Numbered from the stretch's first letter, positions 7,545 through 14,690 are shown. The stretch: DNA of 25,507 bases from Candidatus Bathyarchaeota archaeon (GCA_030691555.1 JAUYEB010000310.1:1-25507), one strand, 5' to 3'. Numbers and translations: made by a program. Notes: generated from the sequence alone by a model not told the origin.

Positions 7545-8321
7545 CTAGAGTTTCATCAAATTGATCAGGGCATTGCTGCCCGCGAGTGTGAGTATCACGC
7601 CGACCAACATCAGGATAAGCGCGATGAGTTTTCCGACGTCTTGCCCTCTTATACTACCGGTTAGTACCGCGTCTTTTGATACGTAGGCTCCTGCGGCGTA
7701 GATCTCCTCCGCGATGAGTAAGTAGTCACAGACAACGGCGAAGAACGGGATCTGGTAGCCCCTAGCAGTTCCGGCTAACTGTATTGAACCGATTCTGTAG
7801 AAGGTCTCGGCGAACAACATCGACTCCGCGTAGAATGGCCCGATCATTATGTTAGCGGCGGGGCGCTCCCTTTCCGCGATTCCTTGCACAGCTGAGGCGT
7901 AAGCGAACTGCTCGCCAGACATGTACCTGACTTGATCGTCCGCGTTGAACTCGTCAGCTTTGCCGGCTCTGGTGTATGCTTCTTTCATCAGCTCGGTTGC
8001 GATGGGCATAACCTGTGACTGGTACACAGTGTAGATTACCCTCACACCTAATTTGGCACATAGTTCAGAGACGTATGAGAGTACACTAAGTCCTGCAACA
8101 AGTTGAGAAGCCACATTAGTATTCAATTCACCAAGGCCTGTCGTGTAGTGTACGGGCTTACCCATCTCGGCTGCCCTACCAATCATTTCAGGTAGAGCGT
8201 CGAGCCCAGCTATCTTTCGGAACGTTGGGAGCTTTCTTTTAGCTAACTCCATGCACACTAGGATTAAAACACAGATGGCGATCAACATACCGAGGGCAAA
8301 TATTCTTCCTGCAACCAACAT
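7545..8321 (-). CDS. DUF6754-like membrane-anchored protein (cassette gene 1)
   Basis: The product resembles the uncharacterised DUF6754 group, recognised from memory by its GRAAEMGKPVHYTTG motif; function is unknown. The frame is open to a TTG at 8381, but I prefer the ATG at 8321. A TATA-like TATATAATG lies about 26 bases upstream of it and AGGGGT just before it, while the extra 20 codons would cover the promoter. The 258-residue form has a membrane segment near 5-25, then a basic ELAKRK stretch (positive inside, so the soluble part is probably cytoplasmic), an alpha/beta domain (about 40-225) and a C-terminal membrane segment (about 232-250). The soluble domain aligns by eye with that of cassette gene 3. 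This is the first gene of the operon. Confidence 0.8.
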   Translation of the reverse strand: MLVAGRIFALGMLIAICVLILVCMELAKRKLPTFRKIAGLDALPEMIGRAAEMGKPVHYTTGLGELNTNVASQLVAGLSVLSYVSELCAKLGVRVIYTVYQSQVMPIATELMKEAYTRAGKADEFNADDQVRYMSGEQFAYASAVQGIAERERPAANIMIGPFYAESMLFAETFYRIGSIQLAGTARGYQIPFFAVVCDYLLIAEEIYAAGAYVSKDAVLTGSIRGQDVGKLIALILMLVGVILTLAGSNALINLMKL

Positions 8322-8596
8322 TAGAAATACCCCTAAATAAACATTATATATTAGGTTATAAGATTTATCTGCAAAAACCAATTAATGCTATTTAACATTT
8401 TTTACTGTTTTATGAAAAAATTAACTCGGTTATTTTAATTAAGCTATATAAATATAATGATTTCGAAAATCTGTATAACAATAGAACAAACTGACGTTAG
8501 TTTATAAGTAGAAAGCCCGAGATAGTGAAAAAAGCTATCAATGGGGTTAATAATTCAGAATGTTAGAGTGAAGTTCATTGAAGTCTTATTATATAC
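8322..8596. other. AT-rich intergenic region
   Basis: This is 275 bases of AT-rich DNA between the membrane cassette and the small membrane protein gene. It holds the cassette promoter. A plus-strand TATA-like run (about 8443-8458) has no convincing gene after it. GATAG/CTATC arms (8521-8525 and 8535-8539) flank a run of six A at 8528-8533. Read on the minus strand this is a T-run about 65 bases beyond the stop of the 8597-8977 gene, a likely terminator. Confidence 0.45.
8342..8350 (-). promoter_or_regulatory. Promoter of the four-gene membrane cassette
   Basis: TATATAATG on the minus strand is centred about 26 bases before the ATG at 8321, with AT-rich DNA further upstream. It is the only good promoter seen for the operon, because the three following gaps are only 2-12 bases. 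Confidence 0.5.
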
Positions 8597-8977
8597 TCAT
8601 TTTTTATTTTCTGTAAATCTTTTTGCGAATAGTCCACCTAGAGCACCCCCAATTATTAAAAATACTAAATAAATTATTAAACCCCAGAGTGCTTCTGTGA
8701 TGTCGAATACTATCATTCTGAAGACTAGGTTCACTAAGAAAGCCGCTATCCCTGCTCTCAACCCGATGTTTACTTGATTTTGCAGTTTCTTACGGGTAAG
8801 TCCATAGGCTCCTATGAAGCTAGCTTCAAGGTATATGAAGGATGAGAGGAGTGTCAGGTTTAGCGCTGTTTGGCCGGGAAAGAATATTGAAGAGATATAA
8901 TCCCACAGCCATATTATGCCACATGTGAAGAGTGCAGTTCCAAAATAACTTTCGAAACCCGGCTCACTCGCACTCAT
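8597..8977 (-). CDS. Small four-helix membrane protein, unknown function
   Basis: The 126-residue product has four hydrophobic segments, near 13-33, 40-60, 72-91 and 97-117, with a basic loop TRKK (61-64) and a basic tail KRFTENKK. The last segment ends in a glycine-rich stretch, GGALGGLF. No known family is recognised. The ATG at 8977 follows a weak GGGATC ribosome site; a short inverted repeat (CTACC/GGTAG, about 8993-9013) lies in its upstream region. It is a separate unit from the cassette downstream, because a 275-base AT-rich gap with a T-run separates them. Confidence 0.7.
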   Translation of the reverse strand: MSASEPGFESYFGTALFTCGIIWLWDYISSIFFPGQTALNLTLLSSFIYLEASFIGAYGLTRKKLQNQVNIGLRAGIAAFLVNLVFRMIVFDITEALWGLIIYLVFLIIGGALGGLFAKRFTENKK

Positions 8978-9167
8978 GATGATCCCTTAACCTACCTTTA
9001 CCCTGTAGGTAGTTAATTGACTTTGGCTGATATTATAATCAGGAGAGTCGGTAGGGGTATGGACCGTGTTTTTTTCACAAAGAATGAGACACGGGAAGCC
9101 GTTCAAATAAGCCCATAATGAATATCGCGTGCGCGTGTCTGTCGATGATCGCGCATAGCCAGTCTCT

Positions 9168-9175
9168 TTTAAATA
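9168..9175 (+). promoter_or_regulatory. TATA box that supports a start at 9200
   Basis: TTTAAATA is centred 28 bases before the ATG at 9200, placing the transcription start near the ATG. The in-frame GTG at 9182 would lie upstream of the transcript. Confidence 0.55.
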
Positions 9176-9199
9176 AGCAAGGTGAGCCACTTTTACTCA

Positions 9200-9862
9200 A
9201 TGTCGGACGAGATGGTCAAGTACTATAAAGACAGGGCAAGGGAGTACGAGCAAGTCTACGAGCAGCGTGACCCGCGTCGCCAGGAGGAGCAAGACCTCAT
9301 TCGGGTCGAGATGATGAATTTCCTCTCAGGCGTGGGCGTGATAGATATCGGATGCGGTACTGGCTACTGGACCCAGAGAGTCTCGGAGACTGCGAGGAGT
9401 ATCGTGGGAATCGATATCAATCAGACCGTCCTCGACATCGCGATTAGCAAAACCTACCGCTGCCCCACAGAGTTCAAAATCATGGACGCTTACAGGATAG
9501 ATTACCCTGAAAAAACATTCAGAGGCGCCCTCGCCAGCTTCTGGCTTAGCCACGTCAGAAGAGAGGACCTCGACGGATGGATCGAACAGATGCATAAGAT
9601 ACTCAAACCAGGAGCACGCATATTCATATCCGACAACACATTCCTCGAGGGAGTCGGAGGAGATTTAGTAAGCAAACCAGGGGATCCTAACACCTACAAG
9701 CTACGTACACTTAACGACGGAAGCAAACACTTAATCGTGAAAAACTACTTCACTAAAAATGAACTCTTGGAGTGCTTTAGTCGACACACGAGATGCGTCA
9801 CAGGAGAGAATATTTTCCATGGGAGATGCTTCTGGTGGATAAAGTATATACTCGATAATTAA
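9200..9862 (+). CDS. Class I SAM-dependent methyltransferase
   Basis: This is a soluble methyltransferase of about 220 residues with an unknown acceptor. Motif I is VIDIGCGTGYW (about 47-57), followed by the acidic end of strand 2 (IVGIDIN), then a YPEKTF/GALASFWLSHV core and LKPGARIFISDN, the usual strand 5 region of class I enzymes. I chose the ATG at 9200 (MSDEMVKYY) over a GTG at 9182, because the TATA at 9168-9175 places the transcript start near the ATG; this looks leaderless. It stands alone, transcribed away from the small membrane protein gene, with an alternating CG/TG tract in the shared gap. Small-molecule or lipid substrates are equally possible. Confidence 0.85.
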   Translation: MSDEMVKYYKDRAREYEQVYEQRDPRRQEEQDLIRVEMMNFLSGVGVIDIGCGTGYWTQRVSETARSIVGIDINQTVLDIAISKTYRCPTEFKIMDAYRIDYPEKTFRGALASFWLSHVRREDLDGWIEQMHKILKPGARIFISDNTFLEGVGGDLVSKPGDPNTYKLRTLNDGSKHLIVKNYFTKNELLECFSRHTRCVTGENIFHGRCFWWIKYILDN

Positions 9863-9891
9863 AACGTGGAATGTGTAATAACATAGACCCT

Positions 9892-9900
9892 CGTGCGCGC
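9892..9900. repeat. Alternating tract CGTGCGCGC after methyltransferase gene
   Basis: This run begins 30 bases past the stop of the methyltransferase gene, the same position relative to a stop codon as the tract after the first MlrC gene. An inverted repeat (GCTTGTT at 9944-9950, AACAAGC at 9961-9967) follows in the same gap, before the second MlrC promoter. Confidence 0.5.
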
Positions 9901-10002
9901 ATTTCTTGAGGAGGCCCCTGAATAGTTGGGTTACCTCTCGAGCGCTTGTTTAACATAGAGAACAAGCAACTTTTGGGAAAATAAGTGCTATATTAAGAAG
10001 AA

Positions 10003-10012
10003 TATTTTATAT
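10003..10012 (+). promoter_or_regulatory. TATA box of the second MlrC gene
   Basis: TATTTTATAT predicts a transcription start at about 10029-10034, which is downstream of the ATG at 10027. It therefore favours the TTG at 10042 as the true start. Confidence 0.45.
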
Positions 10013-10041
10013 CCACACACTAAATAATGGAGGTAATTGTT

Positions 10042-11526
10042 TTGAGAATAGCCGTTGCGAGCTTCTCACACGAGACCTGTACGTTCTGCCCCAACATAAC
10101 TACCCTCGAGGCGTGGGAAAGGGGCGGTATAAGGTATGGTGAAAGTGTACTTTTTACTGATAGAGAGGGCCCGTCATACATCACAGGTATTAAAGAGGCT
10201 ATTTCATCAGAAAAAGACGTTGAACTCGTTGGGATACTAAGAACTAGCGAACCAGCTACAGTCGGAATGGGGGGTTGGCTAACGACCGAGGCATTCGACA
10301 CCATCTCAGACCGAATTAGGGAAGGTATTAAAAAAGAGGGGAACATTGATGGTGTTCTTCTCGCTCTTCACGGTGCAATGGCGGTTACAGGTGTTCCCAG
10401 ACCCGAGGCCGAGATTTGTAGAAAGGTTAGGCGGGTGGTCAAAAAAAGACCGATCATGGTGACGCTTGACCTTCATGCGAATGAAGATATCGAACTGGCG
10501 AATTCCGCTGATGCCGTTTTCATACTTAAGACGTATCCGCACCTTGATTCCCATGAGATTGGCAGAATGGCGGCTCGCTGTATGGTCGAAACCATTCATG
10601 GAAAATTTGGTCCAACCATGGCTATGCAGAAACCTAAGATTATATGCGCCAGTGTTTTTCAAGCATCACAATCCTACCCAATGAAGGAAGTCTACAGTCG
10701 CTGTAGAGAGTGGGAGAGGAAGGGAGTTTACTGCGCTTCGGTGGCTCCGGGCTTTGCCTACGCTGATGTGCCTGATGTGGGCTTTTCAATATTCGTAGTG
10801 ACTAACAATGATTATGAGCTTGCGGAGAAAGCCGCACAAGATCTATCGAGTCTTGTCTGGAGTCTGCGTGCTGAACTTACGAGACAGTTGCCTAAAGCCA
10901 AAGAAGGAGTCACCAAGGTCATCGAGATGGTGAACAAAGGCGTCAAACCGATAGTTATCGCTTATCACGATGATAGACTTGGTGACGGGACACATATCTT
11001 GAAGGAACTGATCAAACAGGGGGCGAGGAACTTTTGTTCTACAAGCATAGCGGATCCCGCCGTTCTCAATTCACTAGTTAAGAAACATAAGGTAGGTGAT
11101 ACCGTCACTGTGAAGATCGGTGGGTGGGTTCACCCAATCTCCGGTGAACCGATCTTGATAACCGGTCGTATCGAGTATCTTGGCGGTGCGGACTGGGTCG
11201 AGACCGGGCCGATGGGTAAGGGCGCCAAGAGGCATGATAATATTGTAGCTTCTCTTAACCTGGGTGATAACAATCACGTTGTTATTTCTGAGAGGTTGCG
11301 GGCACCTATGAGCGCTGATCCTCTAAAGGCCATTGGAATGGACGTCGACAGTCTTGATATAGTGGAGATAAAGAGCCGAGTACACCATAAAGCCTTCTGG
11401 GATACGTGGGCAAAGATGGATTACCCAATCGATCCTCCGGGAACCACACCTGCCGATCTCAGCACGCTACACTACGAGAACATTCCATGGGACATTTATC
11501 CAATCGGAGAGAAGTGGCGTAAGTAA
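10042..11526 (+). CDS. Second MlrC-type M81 family metallopeptidase
   Basis: This is a paralogue of the 3672-5135 product with the same fold and zinc ligands. Numbered from the upstream ATG at 10027, they are LALHGAM (His115), DLH (Asp148/His150) and His172 in YPHLDSHE; the HETCTF motif stands near the start. The C-terminal glycine loop differs: AYHDDRLGDGTHIL replaces the first copy's GGGAPGDGT stretch, which suggests a different substrate. The frame is open from the ATG at 10027, but GGAGGT (10029-10034) sits 7 bases before the TTG at 10042. A TTG start gives MRIAVASFSHE, the usual N-terminus in this family. The gene is not in an operon; CapA-like 11617-12918 follows on the same strand after 90 bases. 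Confidence 0.92.
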   Translation: MRIAVASFSHETCTFCPNITTLEAWERGGIRYGESVLFTDREGPSYITGIKEAISSEKDVELVGILRTSEPATVGMGGWLTTEAFDTISDRIREGIKKEGNIDGVLLALHGAMAVTGVPRPEAEICRKVRRVVKKRPIMVTLDLHANEDIELANSADAVFILKTYPHLDSHEIGRMAARCMVETIHGKFGPTMAMQKPKIICASVFQASQSYPMKEVYSRCREWERKGVYCASVAPGFAYADVPDVGFSIFVVTNNDYELAEKAAQDLSSLVWSLRAELTRQLPKAKEGVTKVIEMVNKGVKPIVIAYHDDRLGDGTHILKELIKQGARNFCSTSIADPAVLNSLVKKHKVGDTVTVKIGGWVHPISGEPILITGRIEYLGGADWVETGPMGKGAKRHDNIVASLNLGDNNHVVISERLRAPMSADPLKAIGMDVDSLDIVEIKSRVHHKAFWDTWAKMDYPIDPPGTTPADLSTLHYENIPWDIYPIGEKWRK

Positions 11527-11616
11527 CACATAGAACTCTGTTTATCCCTCCTTGGTCAATGTCCATCAAGATACTTGTTTTATTATTCTTTCATCCAGTT
11601 TTAATATGATGTCACT

Positions 11617-12918
11617 TTGAATGAGTTTAGCTTAGTTGCTACGGGAGACTCCCTCATAACCATGAGGCAGTCGGTCTACAGCGAGCCTGAGTTCATAAGA
11701 TTGGTGTCGCTAATCCGAGATGCAGACCTCGCTTTCACCAACCTCGAAATGAACCTACACGACTACGGCGATGACTGCTATCCAGCCGCCGAGTCCGGGG
11801 AGACATACACGAGGGCTCCCCCAAACACCATCGACGAACTGACCTGGATGGGCTTCGACATATTCGCCACCGCCAACAACCACAGCCTAGACTACATGTA
11901 CGGCGGACTACTCAGCACCATCTCCTACCTAGAGGCAGCCGGAGTACCCCACGCCGGCACAGGTAGGGACCTAGCCGAGGCGAGGGCACCCGCCTACCTC
12001 GAAACCGAGAAAGGCAGAGTCGCGCTGATCTCAACCTGCAGCAGCTTCAAAGCATTCGGAAGAGCAGGGGACGCGCGGAGGGATATGGGCGGACGACCTG
12101 GTCTCAACCCTCTCAGGTACGAAACACGATTCGTGGCGAAGCAGGAGACCCTCGAGAAGCTCAAAGAGGTGGAGAGGGAGCTGAACCTCCCACAAGTGCA
12201 TCAGGAAGTGGATTCTTACCACTTCCTCACAAACAAGTTTGTGCTGGGCGAAGAGGTCGGACTCCACACCGCCCTCAATAAGGGCGACATGGAGGGAAAC
12301 CTCGCCTCCGTAAGGGACGCCGCGAGGCAAGCTGACCTTGTGCTCATCTCCCTCCACGCCCATGAGGGGAGACCAGGCGACGACGAGAGGCCGGCTGAGT
12401 TCGTGGAGGAGTTCGCGAGGATCTGCATCGACGCCGGAGCTCACTGCTTCTTGGGCCATGGTCACCACGCTGTGAGGGGGATCGAGATAAGGGATGGTAG
12501 ACCGATTTTTTACGGCCTCGGGAACTTTATCTTCCAGAACGAGACCGTACAAAATATGCCCGCGGACTTTTATGAGTATTACAAACTCGACCCCTACTCG
12601 GGAGTGGTGTCCGACGCTTTTGACGCCCGGCAGAGGGCGCCTCCACGCCCTGGCTATCCGGAGCAGAAGTGGTTCACCGAGGACGAAAAGTACTGGATGA
12701 GCGTATTGCCATGGATGGAGTTCGAGGGGGGGAGGCTTAAGGAAATGAGGCTTTACCCTGTGGATCTCGGCCAGCATAGGCCTAGGAGCCAGCGTGGCCG
12801 GCCGATGATGGCTGGGGCTGAGATTGGCGAACGAATATTAGGCAAAATCGTGGAGCTCTCGAAGCCCTATGGGACAGAGATAACGATACGTGATGGTGTG
12901 GGCTTTTTAGAGTCATAA
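11617..12918 (+). CDS. CapA family (poly-gamma-glutamate synthesis-like) metallophosphatase fold protein
   Basis: This protein has the PGA_cap fold, related to calcineurin-like phosphoesterases. CapA itself takes part in poly-gamma-glutamate capsule export, but many archaeal homologues stand alone with unknown roles. Visible motifs in the 433 residues are VATGDS (Asp11), FTNLEMN (40-46), ATANNHSLDY (84-93), SLHAHEG (His247/His249) and GHGHH (280-284), all metal-site signatures, followed by the family strand IFYGLGNFIFQ. The start is TTG at 11617; no in-frame ATG lies nearby and no signal peptide or anchor is visible, unlike membrane-bound CapA. No capB/capC partners are present. Next to peptidase genes it may act in polyglutamate or peptide turnover; this is inference. 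Confidence 0.85.
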   Translation: MNEFSLVATGDSLITMRQSVYSEPEFIRLVSLIRDADLAFTNLEMNLHDYGDDCYPAAESGETYTRAPPNTIDELTWMGFDIFATANNHSLDYMYGGLLSTISYLEAAGVPHAGTGRDLAEARAPAYLETEKGRVALISTCSSFKAFGRAGDARRDMGGRPGLNPLRYETRFVAKQETLEKLKEVERELNLPQVHQEVDSYHFLTNKFVLGEEVGLHTALNKGDMEGNLASVRDAARQADLVLISLHAHEGRPGDDERPAEFVEEFARICIDAGAHCFLGHGHHAVRGIEIRDGRPIFYGLGNFIFQNETVQNMPADFYEYYKLDPYSGVVSDAFDARQRAPPRPGYPEQKWFTEDEKYWMSVLPWMEFEGGRLKEMRLYPVDLGQHRPRSQRGRPMMAGAEIGERILGKIVELSKPYGTEITIRDGVGFLES

Positions 12919-13115
12919 TCATAACTTTTACATACGATTGAGATGAGGTCGAATCGTTCGAATCGATTCTATGGCGTGCGCGATAGGAATCTTTTCTACC
13001 ATACGAGCTTGGTATATCCGATCTTGGTATATATGTGCAAGTGCAAAGTTTATCTTCAAGGATTTTTATTAATTAAATGCTAAAGGAACTCCATACTCCA
13101 TTAGCCTCCGTTGTA

Positions 13116-13131
13116 GGGGTCGAAAGACCCC
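13116..13131 (+). other. GNRA-capped hairpin (possible small RNA element)
   Basis: GGGGTC and GACCCC form a perfect 6-bp stem closed by GAAA, one of the most stable RNA tetraloops. It lies about 60 bases downstream of the transcription start predicted from the TATA-like run at about 13029-13035. No T-run follows directly, so it is unlikely to be a simple terminator. Confidence 0.35.
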
Positions 13132-13295
13132 GAATCTTCCCCCTCATACTACTGCATTGCTCACTTGCATACACTGGATATTCATATAGGAAAGGAAGTA
13201 TGTTTTCGCGTGCACGTTCAAGTACCTTCTGGATCATCACCAATATGTTCAAAACATTTCATCAGCGCGCCCTAATCGGGACCTGAACCCTTATA

Positions 13296-13320
13296 GGTTT
13301 GAGTCCGGCCCGGCCCACCA
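13296..13320 (+). other. Degenerate tRNA 3' end (remnant or attachment-site-like)
   Basis: The segment reads GGTTTGAGTCC followed by GGCCCGGCCCACCA. It resembles a T-loop, an acceptor strand CCGGCCC, a discriminator A and an encoded CCA. The T-stem pairs poorly and the near-invariant C of the T-loop is T. No matching 5' acceptor (GGGCCGG) or anticodon arm is seen in the preceding 200 bases, so this is not a working tRNA gene. A tRNA 3' fragment is the usual trace left by an integrated element. A chance match is possible. Confidence 0.3.
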
Positions 13321-13387
13321 ACATTACGGTTCAGAAAATAGGCCACTCTTCTCCCAACGAGCATTTTTAGCTTACTTTAAGCGTCTC

Positions 13388-13394
13388 TTTAAAC
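13388..13394 (+). promoter_or_regulatory. TATA box of the UbiE-like methyltransferase gene
   Basis: TTTAAAC is centred about 29 bases before the ATG at 13420. It carries no copy of the 21-bp dyad found at later promoters. Confidence 0.45.
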
Positions 13395-13419
13395 TGGTCG
13401 AAATGCCACTGGGCTGGAG

Positions 13420-14079
13420 ATGAACCAAGATATGACTGGTGACGAGCGCGAAAGGCGCTACATACCGGCCTTTCGTTTCAAGGCCCTTACCCCCTTCTAC
13501 GACTTCATCATGCGTTTCACATTAAGAGAGAACGTTATTAAGAACCGTTTAACGGCGCTCGTGGCGTTAAGGCCGAAGGAGAGGGCCCTTGACCTTGGCT
13601 GTGGCACGGCCACCTTAACCATCATGCTAAAACGAAGTCAACCCGAAGCCGAGGTCGTCGGCCTCGACGGCGACCCCGATGTGCTGAAGATCGCCCGGAA
13701 GAAGATCAGGGAAGCTGATCTCGGCATCGACTTGGATGAGGGAACGGCTACCGATCTACCCTACCCGGATACCTCCTTCGACGTGGTGGTGACGAGCCTC
13801 ATGCTGCACCACCTTAAGACGGAGGAGAAGAAGAAGGCCCTGAAGGAAATTCACCGAGTATTGAGCGGGGGTGGGCGGCTCCTCGTCATGGATCTGGACA
13901 AGCCGCACAATCCCCTCATGTACCTGATCTCGCTTGTGATTGGCCGCCTTGAGGAGTCCTCGGATAACATAAAGGGACACATCCCACAGTTCATCGAGGG
14001 TGCCGGCTTCGCGGTAGAAAACCTGGATAGGTTCTCGACCGTATACGGCACCATATCCATCTATAGGGCTCATAAATAG
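13420..14079 (+). CDS. UbiE/COQ5-like class I methyltransferase
   Basis: This is a 219-residue SAM-dependent methyltransferase. Motif I is ALDLGCGTATL (57-67), VVGLDGD (79-85) ends strand 2, TDLPYPDTSFDVVVTSLMLHHL (111-132) is the acidic post-I/motif II region typical of UbiE-like enzymes, and LSGGGRLLVMDLD (148-160) is motif III. The N-terminal PFYDFIMRF stretch also matches UbiE-type proteins. The substrate may be a quinone, a lipid or another small molecule. The ATG at 13420 has GGAG immediately upstream. It is the first gene of the uniform plus-strand GC-rich block and lies 67 bases before the regulator gene, but it lacks the shared dyad. Confidence 0.85.
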   Translation: MNQDMTGDERERRYIPAFRFKALTPFYDFIMRFTLRENVIKNRLTALVALRPKERALDLGCGTATLTIMLKRSQPEAEVVGLDGDPDVLKIARKKIREADLGIDLDEGTATDLPYPDTSFDVVVTSLMLHHLKTEEKKKALKEIHRVLSGGGRLLVMDLDKPHNPLMYLISLVIGRLEESSDNIKGHIPQFIEGAGFAVENLDRFSTVYGTISIYRAHK

Positions 14080-14107
14080 TTCGCAGAGGGGGAACCTTTA
14101 GGATAAC

Positions 14108-14133
14108 TATAAATAAGTCAAATTATGACATAT
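14108..14133 (+). promoter_or_regulatory. Regulator promoter: TATA box plus 21-bp dyad (site A)
   Basis: TATAAATA (14108-14115) overlaps by three bases the dyad ATAAGTC-AAATTAT-GACATAT (14113-14133), which differs from a perfect inverted repeat at one pair. The predicted transcription start is near 14137, so a bound protein would block initiation of the regulator's own gene. The dyad is on the downstream side of the TATA box here, as at site E. Confidence 0.6.
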
Positions 14134-14146
14134 TTTAGATATAGAC

Positions 14147-14626
14147 GTGACACACGAAGAGATGGACGACCTGGTGTCCGACTTCTCCAGGTTCTACATA
14201 CTGACGATACTCTACGAGGGGCCTGACCACGGCTACGGCATACTGAGAAAATTCAAGAACCGCGTGGGTAAGACGATAAGCCCCGGTTTGGTCTACCCCT
14301 TCCTCCAGAAGCTCGAGGCGAAGGGGCTCATCAGCGTCAAGATCGAGGCCACCGGCGAGAAGGAGAGGAAGCTCTACACGCTTACCAGTGAGGGGAAGGT
14401 GCTGTGCGAACGGTTGTTCAAGAGGTTCGCTGGGTTGGTGTCGATAGCCATCGAGCCGAGCCTCGAGGTCTGCGCGCACTGCGGCTGCAAGATGTATGAG
14501 GGGGGGCACAGGGAGGTCATAAATGGTAAGGAGATGGTCTTCTGCTGCGTCCACTGTGCGGGGACGTATAAGGAGGAGTTGGGGCTCATATCGCCGGGCC
14601 CGAAAGGGATACACAAGCATGCGTAA
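14147..14626 (+). CDS. PadR-family regulator fused to a TRASH-like metal-sensing domain
   Basis: The 159-residue protein has an N-terminal PadR winged helix (about 10-95) with DHGYGIL (27-33) and LVYPFLQKLEAKGLIS (48-63), both family hallmarks. The C-terminal domain has C109-x2-C112-x-C114 and C133-C134-x2-C137 around a short beta hairpin, the pattern of TRASH domains that bind copper or similar soft metals in archaeal regulators. A His pair, H156 and H158, ends the chain. Metal binding presumably releases or changes DNA binding. The GTG at 14147 fits the promoter; an ATG at 14162 is the alternative start. Its promoter carries the same dyad as four downstream units, so it is the best candidate for their regulator, with autoregulation. 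The metal is inferred from the Cu-type ATPase in the set. Confidence 0.85.
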   Translation: MTHEEMDDLVSDFSRFYILTILYEGPDHGYGILRKFKNRVGKTISPGLVYPFLQKLEAKGLISVKIEATGEKERKLYTLTSEGKVLCERLFKRFAGLVSIAIEPSLEVCAHCGCKMYEGGHREVINGKEMVFCCVHCAGTYKEELGLISPGPKGIHKHA

Positions 14627-14652
14627 GGCGTTTTTAACGAAGCGAAACGCCT
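14626..14652 (+). terminator. Hairpin at the end of the regulator gene
   Basis: AGGCGTTT (14626-14633) and AAACGCCT (14645-14652) form a perfect 8-bp stem with an 11-base loop, starting at the last base of the stop codon. It contains a five-T run (14631-14635) and probably separates the regulator transcript from the next promoter. Confidence 0.5.
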
Positions 14653-14663
14653 AGGCCACCCAA

Positions 14664-14690
14664 ATATATCAAAATAATATATATTTATAT
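14664..14690 (+). promoter_or_regulatory. 21-bp dyad plus TATA box (site B)
   Basis: ATATATC-AAAATAA-TATATAT (14664-14684) overlaps the TATA box TATTTATAT (14682-14690) by three bases, with one mismatch in the right arm. The predicted transcription start is about 14712, shortly before the 34-codon ORF at 14723 and the membrane methyltransferase gene. Confidence 0.6.

Larger units (their letters stand above)
12919..13419. other. 500-base intergenic region with repeats and hairpin
   Basis: I see no convincing gene here. It holds, in order: TCGAATCG twice (12950-12957, 12959-12966); an alternating tract GCGTGCGCG (12974-12982); an imperfect 13-base repeat of 15-base period with core CTTGGTATAT (13005-13017, 13020-13032), the second containing a TATA-like run; a perfect hairpin with a GAAA tetraloop (13116-13131); CGCGTGCACG (13207-13216); and a tRNA 3'-end-like segment ending at 13320. 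A 69-codon frame at 13077-13286 runs through the hairpin and has no homology I recognise. A small RNA driven by the TATA near 13030 is possible. Confidence 0.45.

Noticed and set aside
8987..9190. 67-codon minus-strand frame between divergent genes
   Set aside because: No ribosome site or recognisable pattern; it covers the CG tract and the methyltransferase promoter.
13077..13286. 69-codon frame in the long gap
   Set aside because: It passes through the GNRA hairpin and lacks coding bias and any recognisable domain; described as intergenic instead.
13230..13320. Complete tRNA gene
   Set aside because: Only a degenerate T-arm-like and acceptor-like 3' end is present; no 5' acceptor, D-arm or anticodon arm pairs with it.
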